A stretch of 64,000 nucleotides of DNA. It comes from Thioglobus_A sp964344985 (GTDB lineage: Bacteria; Pseudomonadota; Gammaproteobacteria; PS1; Pseudothioglobaceae). Under the pieces are notes generated by a model that saw only the letters and a program-made list of their open reading frames with translations, ran no database searches and had not been told where the DNA came from. The stretch lies in contig CAYFPI010000004.1 of NCBI GenBank assembly GCA_964344985.1, positions 38,219 through 102,218 on the forward strand. Reading direction: 5' to 3'. This document shows, piece by piece, positions 1-7,744 of the stretch (positions are counted from its first letter, which is position 1; the number at the start of each line of letters is the position of its first letter). Made by a program: the position numbers and the translations under genes.

Positions 1-553
1 AGCTTATGTTATCGGACTCTAGCCAATTTAGAAATGCATTCATTTCACTATCAACACAGTGGCAATCGGCACAAGGCGCTTCAAAATGAACCTGCTCTTT
101 TCCATGCCTACCTGAAACCACCTGCATTTTAGTATTACGATAATCACCAATAATTAAATTATCAAGAATAGGCTTATCTAGAAACATCATTGAGTGCCAT
201 TTAAATAGATTGTTTTTTGTTAAGGCACTATCTGAACTTCTGATAGATTCAAGTAACACATCAATAAAAGCTGTGGCATTTCGAGACATTTGCCCCACTT
301 TACCAACACCTAATCGATTGGCGATGCTTGATCGTACAGAGTCACGATCTAAGATTTCGCCTTCAATTCTTGCACTGGACAATGCTTCATCTAATAGTGA
401 TTTAGACTCTAGCGCAAGTTTTTTATCTTGATCCAATTCATTGGTTAATAGAATTAATGGAGCAACATGGCTAATTACCTCAGACAGTACTGGCATGACC
501 AGATCAGCATCATAGTCAAAATTTGGCCAATTAGTTTGTTGCCATATCCACAT
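1..553 (-). CDS. Fic family protein with N-terminal DUF4172 domain (partial, C-terminus off the window)
   Basis: Reading the minus strand from the ATG at 553-551 gives an uninterrupted 184-codon frame to the window edge, starting MWIWQQTNWPNFDYDADL, the typical opening of DUF4172-Fic proteins. Around residue 65 is SARIEGE, which fits the (S/T)xxxE(G/N) inhibitory helix motif of class II Fic AMP-transferases, where the Glu blocks the nucleotide site of the protein's own Fic fold. The catalytic HxFx(D/E)GNGRxxR motif would lie beyond position 1, so activity cannot be judged. Such proteins usually AMPylate cytoplasmic targets or act in toxin-like regulation. The next gene is the unrelated zinc operon, 387 bp away on the same strand. 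The family call is confident; the target is unknown. Confidence 0.85.
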   Translation of the reverse strand, partial: MWIWQQTNWPNFDYDADLVMPVLSEVISHVAPLILLTNELDQDKKLALESKSLLDEALSSARIEGEILDRDSVRSSIANRLGVGKVGQMSRNATAFIDVLLESIRSSDSALTKNNLFKWHSMMFLDKPILDNLIIGDYRNTKMQVVSGRHGKEQVHFEAPCADCHCVDSEMNAFLNWLESDNIS

Positions 554-570
554 ATTTTTTTACCTTGTCG

Positions 571-633
571 ATGATATGATTAAAAGTATAATAATATCAT
601 ATTTTGATACGAATAATAAATTAATCATATCAT
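571..633. promoter_or_regulatory. Inverted repeat upstream of the fic gene, possible operator
   Basis: ATGATATGATTA at 571-582 is exactly repeated in inverse orientation as TAATCATATCAT at 622-633, with a 39-nt spacer that also contains an ATATCAT half-site (594-600). It lies 18-80 nt upstream of the fic ATG, where a promoter and operator are expected. A regulatory role is inferred only from position and symmetry. In DNA this AT-rich, some symmetry can arise by chance. Confidence 0.35.
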
Positions 634-900
634 AAAACCGATAGGCGCAAAAGATTGTGAATTAGTTGATAAGTTGTTCATAAATCAAACACCAAGATAT
701 AGACTAAGTAAAAAAAATAGAAAATAGGCCAATTTGTAGAATTTCTAAAATTTTTCGCTTAAATTGTAAATAATTATCTACACAGTTTAAAAACACTTGA
801 TTTAGCTCTATTTATCCGTTTTAAAGCAAATAATTGTTATTTTTAGTCTGATCAATACTCAAAAATACTAATATTTTTACCGGTTTTGATTATTTTCTAA

Positions 901-930
901 ATTTTTAAAAGAGCATGTAATGCCCTTTTA
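901..930 (-). terminator. Rho-independent terminator of the zinc operon
   Basis: On the minus strand, AAAAGGGCAT-TAC-ATGCTCTTTT forms a stem with one G-T pair and a 3-nt loop, followed by AAAAATTT. It begins 10 nt after the stop codon of the Fur/Zur gene, the last gene of the operon. Confidence 0.6.
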
Positions 931-940
931 TTTTACTGAT

Positions 941-1357
941 TTAATATCTGCAATTAGAACACAAGCCTTTAACCTCTATTACTTGATTCTCTTTAGGTGA
1001 AAATTCTTTAGTATTAGAGAGAGACAGTTGTTTTGAATCTTGGCACGATTCTCTTATTGAGTTGCATTTGGTGCAATGCAGTAGAACATGAAAGTGGTTT
1101 TCATGTGAATCGTTACAAACTAGGTAGGTGTTATTAGATTCAATTTTATGCACAATCCCAACATTAGTCCAAAAATCAAGAACTCTATAGATAGTGCTAA
1201 TATTAAACGAATTTCCTTTTTGATTTAGACGGTCTAATAACTTATAAGCAGAAATTCCACTGTCTGTATTTGATAATTCTTCAATAATGCTAAACCTTTG
1301 TGGAGTTACACTCTTTCCAGCATTTGCGCATTTAGATAATAGGTAGTTTTTATCCAT
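941..1357 (-). CDS. zur: Fur-family metalloregulator, probably the zinc-uptake regulator Zur
   Basis: 138 aa, usual Fur/Zur length. The N-terminal winged helix includes the family signature TPQRFSIIEEL (about residues 18-28) and the DNA-reading segment FNISTIYRVLDFW. The C-terminal dimerisation half has the metal-binding HENHFHVLLHCTKC stretch and a second CxxC near the end (CSNC), together the structural zinc site typical of Zur and many Fur proteins. It is the last gene of an operon with a His-rich zinc-binding protein and ABC transporter, starting 2 nt after the DUF3299 gene. That context favours Zur over Fur. If so, it would repress its own operon when zinc is plentiful. Family assignment is firm; zinc specificity is inferred from context. 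Confidence 0.8.
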   Translation of the reverse strand: MDKNYLLSKCANAGKSVTPQRFSIIEELSNTDSGISAYKLLDRLNQKGNSFNISTIYRVLDFWTNVGIVHKIESNNTYLVCNDSHENHFHVLLHCTKCNSIRESCQDSKQLSLSNTKEFSPKENQVIEVKGLCSNCRY

Positions 1358-1359
1358 TG

Positions 1360-1959
1360 CTAAAATTCATCGCTATTGCTGTATGTGAGAACATCAATCT
1401 TGGTAATTTCCGTTAATGTGTATCCACTATCAACAGTGTTATAACTTTGAGCACCAAAAATATCATTCGGGTTGCTGTCATTAGTACTACCAGTTGAAAT
1501 ATCATTACTCTGAACACCAACTGAAATCTTGCCTGAAACAATAACTGGAATATATATATCTCTTAGTTTGGTTGGATTTTGCTTCATATCTACTAAAACA
1601 GTTTGACTTAATGGCGGAGGTGGAACGTGTATGCATTGCCCTGCCTCAGGAACTAATAAAAACTGACTAACATTAGAGCCCTTAATCTCGACCGGAACCA
1701 TAAACCCTGCAAGCTCTATCTCTTTTCCATCTATGGATTTATTTATTTTTGCTCCTGCTTCATTAATCTTTTTTTGAAACTCAGGATCGTTCATAAGCTC
1801 ATAGTTTAGCTTTTCAGGCATAAAATCATAAGCATCCTGTGCAACCAACATGTCCCAAGCATCAACTAAATTTTGCAAACGCTCGTCGCTCACTTGTTCA
1901 GAGTGCACAAAAGTCGAACTTAATAATAAAAAAAGAATGGTTATTAACTTATTTAGCAT
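1360..1959 (-). CDS. DUF3299 exported protein of a zinc-uptake operon
   Basis: 199 aa with a signal peptide (MLNKLITILFLLLSSTFVHS, cleavage near residue 20). The centre carries the DUF3299 hallmark GQCIHVPPPPLSQTV (about residues 107-121), preceded by the GFMVPVE segment. Proteins of this family are exported and sit beside DUF2796/ZrgA and MacB-like ABC genes in the Vibrio zrg-type zinc-uptake locus; their biochemical role is not established. It begins 7 nt after the permease gene and ends 2 nt before the regulator, so it is probably co-transcribed. The Cys-His of the signature is a plausible metal ligand, but that is inference. Confidence 0.75.
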   Translation of the reverse strand: MLNKLITILFLLLSSTFVHSEQVSDERLQNLVDAWDMLVAQDAYDFMPEKLNYELMNDPEFQKKINEAGAKINKSIDGKEIELAGFMVPVEIKGSNVSQFLLVPEAGQCIHVPPPPLSQTVLVDMKQNPTKLRDIYIPVIVSGKISVGVQSNDISTGSTNDSNPNDIFGAQSYNTVDSGYTLTEITKIDVLTYSNSDEF

Positions 1960-1966
1960 GTAATCT

Positions 1967-3214
1967 CTAACTCAACCCTTGGTGCAAATTTTTCTTAAAT
2001 ACAATGGCTGCAGGAATTAAACTACTCAACATTCCAGCCAATAAAATTATACCAAACACCTTTAGCTCTTCTAAGCTTACCCAGTTAAACTCTGGCGTAA
2101 TTCCTAACATTACATTAATTTGCTCATTAGCAAAATAAGTAGCCAATGCCACAAAAGCTATAGCACCAATAATAGCCACAATTCCAATAAACATGGCCTC
2201 ATATACAACCAAACCCGCTAAGTACATAGGTGAGGCTCCATTGGCTCGATATATTGTCATTTCACGCTTTCTATTCTCAATACTAGAGATAATCAAAGTA
2301 ATCATGGCTATCAAGCTAATGGCTATGATTATCCAACTTAAAAGCTCAAACCCTTTATCAACCATACCAACAATTGACCATAACTCTGCTAAAGCTATAC
2401 CAGGCATTATTGCCGATATAGCCTCCTGCTGATAATCTCTTATGCTTTTAGTAAAATGAAATAAAGCAAATTTAGACTTAAGGCCAACGAATGCCGCTGT
2501 AACTGTTTTGGGCATTAGCTCTTCTTCTGGGATTGACGATATGTCAATCCTACTAAGATCAAATACTTTTTTACCACTTTGCCAGCCAATATGAACAAGT
2601 TCATAGCCTTTTAAATCTACAAATACCGCCTTGTCAATTGGAGTTCCGGTTTTATCTAACACTCCAGATACTTTAAATGAAAAGTCATCATGCTTTTTAC
2701 CTGTAGATTTACCAGATCCATGGCTGATATAGACACTAGAACCAACTTCATATCCTAATTTTTTAGCAACATCAGCACCAACTACAGCGCCTGAGATTTC
2801 AGCAAATGCGCCTCCGCTTGCAAACACAAGTTGCTTATCCCCTGCGTACTTAACATATTTAAAGTAATTTTTATCAGTAGCAATAACTCTAAAACCTTTA
2901 TGACTATCTCCAAGTGCAATTGGAACTAGCCAATCTATATCTCTGCTTTTTTTAATATCATCAATAGTCTGCATGGTGATATTGTTAGTTGGGCGACCAA
3001 GATGAAACACAGTGTATAAAACCACCTCTAAAGAACTTGATCTTGGGCCGATTATCACATCAACACCTGATATGCTTTGATTAAACCCTTGTTCTGTTGC
3101 TTTTTGTATGCGCTCTATACTTAAAAGCAACACCATAGACGCCATCAGAGTTATAGTTACTAGAGCAACTGGTAGAGCTCTTGAATGAATTGATTTAAAT
3201 AATAGCTTAAACAT
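1967..3214 (-). CDS. ABC transporter permease, MacB/FtsX type, of the zinc operon
   Basis: 415 aa with the MacB/FtsX layout: one N-terminal membrane segment (about residues 15-35), a large periplasmic domain (about 40-285), then three C-terminal membrane helices (near 290-312, 335-360 and 385-405). FtsX-type permeases usually couple ATP hydrolysis to periplasmic mechanical work rather than move a solute through a channel. In this locus it presumably acts with the DUF2796 and DUF3299 proteins in zinc acquisition. The start overlaps the end of the ATPase gene by 8 nt, indicating translational coupling. Family is clear; substrate is inferred from the neighbours. Confidence 0.8.
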   Translation of the reverse strand: MFKLLFKSIHSRALPVALVTITLMASMVLLLSIERIQKATEQGFNQSISGVDVIIGPRSSSLEVVLYTVFHLGRPTNNITMQTIDDIKKSRDIDWLVPIALGDSHKGFRVIATDKNYFKYVKYAGDKQLVFASGGAFAEISGAVVGADVAKKLGYEVGSSVYISHGSGKSTGKKHDDFSFKVSGVLDKTGTPIDKAVFVDLKGYELVHIGWQSGKKVFDLSRIDISSIPEEELMPKTVTAAFVGLKSKFALFHFTKSIRDYQQEAISAIMPGIALAELWSIVGMVDKGFELLSWIIIAISLIAMITLIISSIENRKREMTIYRANGASPMYLAGLVVYEAMFIGIVAIIGAIAFVALATYFANEQINVMLGITPEFNWVSLEELKVFGIILLAGMLSSLIPAAIVFKKNLHQGLS

Positions 3215-3869
3215 TGATAGTATTTAAGTCTATAACTTCATCAAAATGTGGTGACAAAGAAAGATCATGACTGACCATGAGTATTGCTTGAGATTTAGCA
3301 TTAAATGTCTGCATAAGCTCATCTAAAAAACTATTGGTTGAATCTTTATCAAGCGCAGAAGTTGGCTCGTCAGCAAGAATTAGATTAGGACCTCCTAACA
3401 ACGCTCTAGCAACCGCAACTCTTTGCTGTTGTCCAACACTAAGCTTACTGACCGAAGAGGATAAAATATTTTTGCTTAAACCTAGAGATTCAATTAACCG
3501 AGCTATTTCTTGAGGCATATTAATTACCTTATCTTTTCTATTTTTAGAAAACTTAACTCCTAAAGAAATATTATCTTCTACTGACAGAAAAGGTATTAAA
3601 TTTAGCGTTTGAAACACATAGCCAATATGATCAGCCCTAATCTTATCTAGTTGGGATGATGATATTGACGAGTAATTATTATCAGCTAGGGTGATTTCAC
3701 CTTCTTGCAGTTTTAAAGCTCCGGCAATAAGATTAAGTAGTGTTGTCTTGCCAGAGCCAGAAACGCCAATTAACAGTACCTTTTTACCAGCTTCAAGCTT
3801 GATATCAGGAAAGCTAATTGTACTTCCATTTTTGTATTTATATCTAAGATTGCTTGTTGTTAAGATCAC
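3207..3869 (-). CDS. ABC transporter ATP-binding protein of the zinc operon
   Basis: 220 aa, one complete nucleotide-binding domain of the MacB/LolD type. Walker A is GVSGSGKTT (about residues 35-43), the signature is LSVGQQQRVAVARAL, Walker B is LILADEPTSALD, and the switch histidine lies in MVSHD. It is the energy-coupling subunit for the adjacent FtsX-type permease. The start overlaps the ZrgA-like gene by 4 nt (ATGA) and the end overlaps the permease by 8 nt, so the three are tightly coupled. No key residue is missing. Confidence 0.85.
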   Translation of the reverse strand: MILTTSNLRYKYKNGSTISFPDIKLEAGKKVLLIGVSGSGKTTLLNLIAGALKLQEGEITLADNNYSSISSSQLDKIRADHIGYVFQTLNLIPFLSVEDNISLGVKFSKNRKDKVINMPQEIARLIESLGLSKNILSSSVSKLSVGQQQRVAVARALLGGPNLILADEPTSALDKDSTNSFLDELMQTFNAKSQAILMVSHDLSLSPHFDEVIDLNTINV

Positions 3870-4519
3870 CAGATAATTTTACTATCTTTTTTCTCAACTC
3901 TCTTAGAGATAGCCTTATTGTTAATAATTGCATCCACAGCAATAATATCTAGTTCAAAATGCTTAAAGGCACTAAACTCAACACTATTAAAATTACCCGG
4001 ATTGTTACACTTAAATGTATAAGACAGCTCAACATCTTTGTGTGTTGACTCGGTTGAAACACTATGTAGTTCAGACTTGAAGCTTGCCATATTACACTGT
4101 GCAGATTCACTCAACACAAATAACTCTTCGTGGTCTTTAAGTTCTTGCATTTTCTGCGCTAAATTCTCTGGCTCTTTTGCATCGTCATCATGACCTTCAT
4201 GGCCATGCTCTTCGTAATCGTGATCATATTCTTTTTCATGCTCTTCATCATGTTTATCATGGTCATGCTCGTCATGAGAGAATATACCTTCTAAAAATGC
4301 AACAAATCCACCTTCTTCATGATCATCGTGGTCGTCATGATGTAACTGTGAATTTAACTGTGCCATCGGCATTTGATACATAACACTTAATTGGTCTTTT
4401 TCAAAAACCATTTTCACATTATTAAGCCCATGCACATGTGCTTCAGCATGTCTTTTTTCTTCAGCTTGCGTGGTGATACTTGTAGCAATTAGTAATGATG
4501 TGGTAATTATTTTTTTCAT
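3866..4519 (-). CDS. DUF2796 His-rich periplasmic zinc-binding protein, ZrgA-like
   Basis: 217 aa with a signal peptide (about residues 1-19) and then the DUF2796 opening HAEAHVHGLNNVKMVFE. Residues about 60-115 are extremely rich in His, Asp and Glu (HHDDHDDHEEGG, HDEHDHDKHDEEHEKE), a zinc-capturing tract. The C-terminal domain has the ZrgA-type beta-rich ending. In Vibrio cholerae the homologue is the periplasmic zinc-binding component of the Zrg uptake system. Here it is the first gene of the operon, 31 nt downstream of a candidate Zur box. Confidence 0.85.
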   Translation of the reverse strand: MKKIITTSLLIATSITTQAEEKRHAEAHVHGLNNVKMVFEKDQLSVMYQMPMAQLNSQLHHDDHDDHEEGGFVAFLEGIFSHDEHDHDKHDEEHEKEYDHDYEEHGHEGHDDDAKEPENLAQKMQELKDHEELFVLSESAQCNMASFKSELHSVSTESTHKDVELSYTFKCNNPGNFNSVEFSAFKHFELDIIAVDAIINNKAISKRVEKKDSKIIW

Positions 4520-4549
4520 AATATGGCTAATTAATGGTAGTTAATATAA

Positions 4550-4566
4550 TTGCAATAATATACCAT
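4550..4566 (-). promoter_or_regulatory. Candidate Zur box before the zinc operon
   Basis: On the minus strand the site reads ATGGTATATTATTGCAA. Compared with the gammaproteobacterial Zur consensus ATGTTATAnTATAACAT it agrees at all but four positions. It lies 31-47 nt upstream of the ZrgA-like ATG, in a region full of TATAAT-like hexamers where repressor binding would cover the promoter. The regulator itself is encoded at the far end of the operon. This is a hand comparison in AT-rich DNA, so a scored genome-wide search is needed. Confidence 0.45.
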
Positions 4567-4593
4567 TAATAAAATAATATATTATAAAAATAT

Positions 4594-4971
4594 CTACTGA
4601 ATTAACTCTTTCATTGAGCTAAGTTTGGCCGGGAGTTGTAATACACTATGTAGCGGGTAATCTACAGCATCGAGCACACCAACATGTTTTATTTCTTTTT
4701 TATTGGCCAGTACAATAACTTTAGTATTAGAAGAATACTTGGTAAGACTGACCAATAAGACCTCTATGTTAGATTTATAGATCCCACTATAATTAGTACT
4801 ATAGGCATAGAAAAACTCAACCACAATAAAATCTACCGGTTGTTTTTTAATCAAATTGATAGCTTTTCTAATACTATTAACTCTCAGCTCTGTAAGCCCT
4901 TTTTGTTGGTACAAATCGCTATAATCTGGAAATAGTGGCGACTCTACAATGGAAATAACAAAACTAGACAT
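4594..4971 (-). CDS. Hypothetical protein, possible degenerate receiver-like fold
   Basis: 125 aa, no signal peptide. The pattern of buried beta strands alternating with helices (VISIVES, VDFIVVEFF, VEVLLVSL-like strand, TKVIVLANK) resembles a response-regulator receiver fold, with V-D-F-I-V-V-E where a receiver would have the phosphoacceptor Asp strand. No output domain or partner kinase gene is nearby. I cannot assign a family; the receiver resemblance is my reading of the strand pattern. It sits upstream of the zinc operon on the same strand with a 74-nt gap holding the Zur box, so it is probably not part of that operon. Confidence 0.55.
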   Translation of the reverse strand: MSSFVISIVESPLFPDYSDLYQQKGLTELRVNSIRKAINLIKKQPVDFIVVEFFYAYSTNYSGIYKSNIEVLLVSLTKYSSNTKVIVLANKKEIKHVGVLDAVDYPLHSVLQLPAKLSSMKELIQ

Positions 4972-4983
4972 AGTGCCAAATAC

Positions 4984-5058
4984 CTACAGCTTTCCTTTTA
5001 ATAAGTAAAAAACAACAGCTACCAATACAGCAATAATTAATAGCTCAGCAACAAACAT
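4984..5058 (-). CDS. Possible 24-residue single-span membrane peptide
   Basis: The minus-strand ATG at 5058 opens MFVAELLIIAVLVAVVFYLL followed by KGKL and a stop. The composition is that of one transmembrane helix with a positive C-terminal end (residues about 5-20 hydrophobic). It starts 4 nt after the stop of the exported 82-aa gene, so it could be translated from the same mRNA, but no good Shine-Dalgarno sequence is visible. Small hydrophobic ORFs occur by chance, so conservation in relatives decides this. Confidence 0.3.
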   Translation of the reverse strand: MFVAELLIIAVLVAVVFYLLKGKL

Positions 5059-5062
5059 TTAT

Positions 5063-5311
5063 TTAGTCATTAATTGAATAACAAGCAACACCGCCTTTTT
5101 GAGATCCTGCAGCAAACATACAGCGCGTATTTGGATTATCAGCCGGAATCCACTCATACACACGAATGTTCCAACCTGCAGTTTCAATCAAATATTCTGA
5201 TGAAGGTTTAACGGTTTTTGCACCCATTGTTGTCATTTTCTCCCAAAGTCCAGCTTGAGTTGATAGCGACACTAACAATGTTAGTAAAAGCGTTATTAAT
5301 TTAGTTTTCAT
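5063..5311 (-). CDS. Small exported protein of unknown function
   Basis: 82 aa. Residues 1-20 form a signal peptide (MKTKLITLLLTLLVSLSTQA), followed by a compact mature part with two cysteines (in NTRCMF and VACYS) that could form a disulphide in the periplasm. The upstream sequence on the minus strand has GGAGATAAAAATG, giving a good ribosome-binding site for this start. I do not recognise the family. It lies between djlA and the 125-aa protein. Confidence 0.6.
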   Translation of the reverse strand: MKTKLITLLLTLLVSLSTQAGLWEKMTTMGAKTVKPSSEYLIETAGWNIRVYEWIPADNPNTRCMFAAGSQKGGVACYSIND

Positions 5312-5336
5312 TTTTATCTCCTATATGTTTTACAAA

Positions 5337-6116
5337 TCAGCGCATACCACGCTTATTTTTAATAAGCTCATAAGCACTAATAATTTCTTGGGTTTTTTCT
5401 TTAGCAATTATCATCATTTCCTCTGGCAAGCCTTTTGCCACCAACTTATCTGGATGGTGTTGCGCCAATAGTCGACGATAAGCACGCTTCAGCTCCTTAT
5501 CAGTTGCACTCTTATCCACACCCAGTATGGCATAAGCATCATCAGTTGTTGGCTGATTTGCATGATGACTAGCAGCTGCAAACTGATGAATTAAATTCTC
5601 TAATTCATGCAGTGAAAAATATAGTTTCTGTGCAATATATTTTAAAACATCGTGTTCTTTAGAGTCCAACACACCATCAGCATAAGCAGACTGAATTTGA
5701 ATTTCTAAAAACATGCGCACCAAATGTGTGCGCCTATGGCTTTCAAGTCGGAATTGTTCCAGCACTTCATCCAAATTAAAATCTTTTTGCTTGCCTTGAT
5801 TAAACAGCTCTTTTGCAACCTTCTGCATATCACTATCCAGCTGCATATGTTGCATCACTCGTTGTGCGAGCAATATTTCAGATTTTGACACCCTGCCATC
5901 AGCCTTGGCAATATAACCCATAACTGAAAACACGCTACTAAAAAATGCAGCCTGAACACGCTGCTGATCACCGATATGATAATCCTTAGAAAATCCACCA
6001 AAGCTAGATTTTCCTCTAGAAAGATTACCTGCAAATGCCGCACCTAGCATTGCACCTAGTGGCCCACCCAATATAAAACCAAATGCACCACCCAAAACCG
6101 TTGTCCACCAACTCAT
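5337..6116 (-). CDS. djlA: DnaJ-like co-chaperone DjlA
   Basis: 259 aa. The N-terminal membrane anchor is glycine-rich and dimer-forming (about residues 6-30, GGAFGFILGGPLGAMLGAAF). A TerB-like acidic helical domain follows (about 55-175). The C-terminal J domain (about 193-259) carries the HPD tripeptide in QHHPDKL needed to stimulate DnaK ATPase. This is the DjlA architecture and length. DjlA is an inner-membrane co-chaperone with its J domain in the cytoplasm, linked in E. coli to envelope stress signalling. No partner gene is adjacent. Confidence 0.92.
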   Translation of the reverse strand: MSWWTTVLGGAFGFILGGPLGAMLGAAFAGNLSRGKSSFGGFSKDYHIGDQQRVQAAFFSSVFSVMGYIAKADGRVSKSEILLAQRVMQHMQLDSDMQKVAKELFNQGKQKDFNLDEVLEQFRLESHRRTHLVRMFLEIQIQSAYADGVLDSKEHDVLKYIAQKLYFSLHELENLIHQFAAASHHANQPTTDDAYAILGVDKSATDKELKRAYRRLLAQHHPDKLVAKGLPEEMMIIAKEKTQEIISAYELIKNKRGMR

Positions 6117-6192
6117 AATAATTACCTAATTTATTTTTAAATGCTTAACTTATAGTTAGTGCCTAACTTAAGCAATTGCAAGTCAAGAGACA

Positions 6193-7500
6193 TTATTTAC
6201 TTTTGGTCTGCTTATTAGGTTTAGATTTCCAAAACCCCTTCTTTTTTTTGTTTTTATTTTCGGCTGAATTACTATTTTTTCCATATCTAGGCTTATTACG
6301 AGGCTTGTTTTTTTTCGGTTTTTTCTTCTTAGGTGGCAATAGTTTTTTAGCAGATTCTGGCACATTATGATCTGGCACAAAATCATCCACCATAATTCGA
6401 TCTAACTTTTTTTGTGTAAGCCTTTCAATGTCAAAAAGCTGCTTAGCCTCATCTGCACTCACAAGTGACACTGCCTCTCCTTTTGAGCCAGCTCTTCCTG
6501 TACGACCAATACGGTGCACATAATCTTCTGGCACATGTGGCAAATCAAAATTCACCACATGAGGCAACTGATCAATATCAATACCTCGTGCAGCAATATC
6601 GGTAGCCACCAGCACGTTTACTTTACCAGTTTTAAAATCAGCCAATGCTCGTGTACGGGCACCTTGAGACTTATTGCCGTGAATGGCTGCTGCTGTAATA
6701 TTTTTCTTACCTAATTGGGTAGCAATGCGATTAGCGCCGTGTTTGGTACGACTAAACACCAGCACCTGATACCAGCCATGATCTTTAATAAGCTTGGCTA
6801 ATAACGCTTGCTTTTTAGATTTATCAACTGGATGAATCCATTGTTTAACTGCTTTTACGGTTGAATTTCTTGGTGTAACAGAAATTTCAACAGGGTTTTT
6901 TACCAAAGTTTTTGCCAGCTTTCTAATTTCATCAGAGAATGTTGCTGAGAACATTAACGTCTGTCTTTTAGCAGGTAAAATCTTCAAAATTCTCTTAATA
7001 TCGTGAATAAAGCCCATATCTAGCATTCGATCGGCCTCATCAAATACAATGATTTCTAACTGGTCAAATTTCACTGCATTTTGCGAATACAGATCTAACA
7101 AACGCCCTGGTGTTGCCACCAATATATCAACACCACCACGCAATTTTTGCATTTGCGGATTAATTTTTACACCACCAAATACTACAGTTGATTTAAGTGG
7201 CAATTGCTTACCATAAGTAGCAACACTGTCTTGAACTTGGGCAGCAAGCTCACGCGTTGGGGTTAGGATAAGTGTACGAACCTGGTTTGATCTTGCCAGT
7301 TGTCCTTTGGATAAAAGTTGCAAAATCGGCAAAGTAAATCCTGCCGTTTTTCCTGTACCGGTTTGTGCTGCAGCCATTACATCTCTACCCTCTAGAACCA
7401 ATGGAATAGACTTTTCTTGAATGGGAGATGGCGTGTTGTAGCCTTTATTTTCAACTACCTCTAGGATTGAATCTGAGAAGCCTAATTTAGAAAATCCCAT
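6193..7500 (-). CDS. rhlE: DEAD-box ATP-dependent RNA helicase, RhlE type
   Basis: 435 aa. The helicase core is complete: Q motif TPSPIQEKSIP, motif I AQTGTGKT, Ia PTRELAAQ, GG, TPGR, motif II DEAD, motif III SAT, motif V ARGIDID and motif VI HRIGRTGRAG. The C-terminal tail (about 375-435) is a long Lys/Asn/Arg-rich extension that would bind RNA non-specifically, as in RhlE. It acts in ribosome assembly or mRNA turnover, especially in the cold. It is divergent from the DUF1289 gene, which begins about 70 nt away. Confidence 0.9.
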   Translation of the reverse strand: MGFSKLGFSDSILEVVENKGYNTPSPIQEKSIPLVLEGRDVMAAAQTGTGKTAGFTLPILQLLSKGQLARSNQVRTLILTPTRELAAQVQDSVATYGKQLPLKSTVVFGGVKINPQMQKLRGGVDILVATPGRLLDLYSQNAVKFDQLEIIVFDEADRMLDMGFIHDIKRILKILPAKRQTLMFSATFSDEIRKLAKTLVKNPVEISVTPRNSTVKAVKQWIHPVDKSKKQALLAKLIKDHGWYQVLVFSRTKHGANRIATQLGKKNITAAAIHGNKSQGARTRALADFKTGKVNVLVATDIAARGIDIDQLPHVVNFDLPHVPEDYVHRIGRTGRAGSKGEAVSLVSADEAKQLFDIERLTQKKLDRIMVDDFVPDHNVPESAKKLLPPKKKKPKKNKPRNKPRYGKNSNSAENKNKKKKGFWKSKPNKQTKSK

Positions 7501-7570
7501 AATGATACAGGTTGAATTAAAAGATGCTTATTTTACAGACACTCTTAACAAGCAATCTATAATACTATTG

Positions 7571-7744
7571 ATGGACAAATATCAGGAAATAAAAACCCCT
7601 TGCATTGGAATTTGCAAATACAATAAAAGTAATTATTGTGTTGGGTGTAAGCGTCATAGCGACGAAATTACCAACTGGATCAACTATTCAGAACAGATGC
7701 GTAATGCTATTATGCAAGACTTAAAAGATCGAAAAATAGACTAA
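7571..7744 (+). CDS. DUF1289 cysteine-rich protein
   Basis: 57 aa from ATG 7571. The DUF1289 signature is present: TPCIGICKYN followed by YCVGCKRHSDEI, with four Cys that probably bind a metal, then a helical WINYSEQMRNAI segment. An in-frame ATG at 7502 would add 23 residues but lies only 2 nt from the divergent rhlE start and adds no family sequence, so 7571 is preferred. The stop codon overlaps the stop of the convergent bolA-like gene. Function of the family is not established. Confidence 0.75.
   Translation: MDKYQEIKTPCIGICKYNKSNYCVGCKRHSDEITNWINYSEQMRNAIMQDLKDRKID

Larger units (their letters stand above)
554..940. other. 387-bp AT-rich intergenic region between fic and the zinc operon
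   Basis: No ORF with coding character is visible on either strand. Two elements can be supported: a 12-bp inverted repeat near the fic start (571-582 and 622-633) and a terminator-like hairpin at 907-930 that would end the zinc operon. The rest is very AT-rich with no recognisable repeat. The fic promoter must lie here, but no clear -35/-10 pair stands out. Confidence 0.6.

Noticed and set aside
4177..4383. Plus-strand His-rich ORF
   Set aside because: It is the mirror of the GAT/CAT-rich codons in the His/Asp tract of the ZrgA-like gene on the opposite strand.
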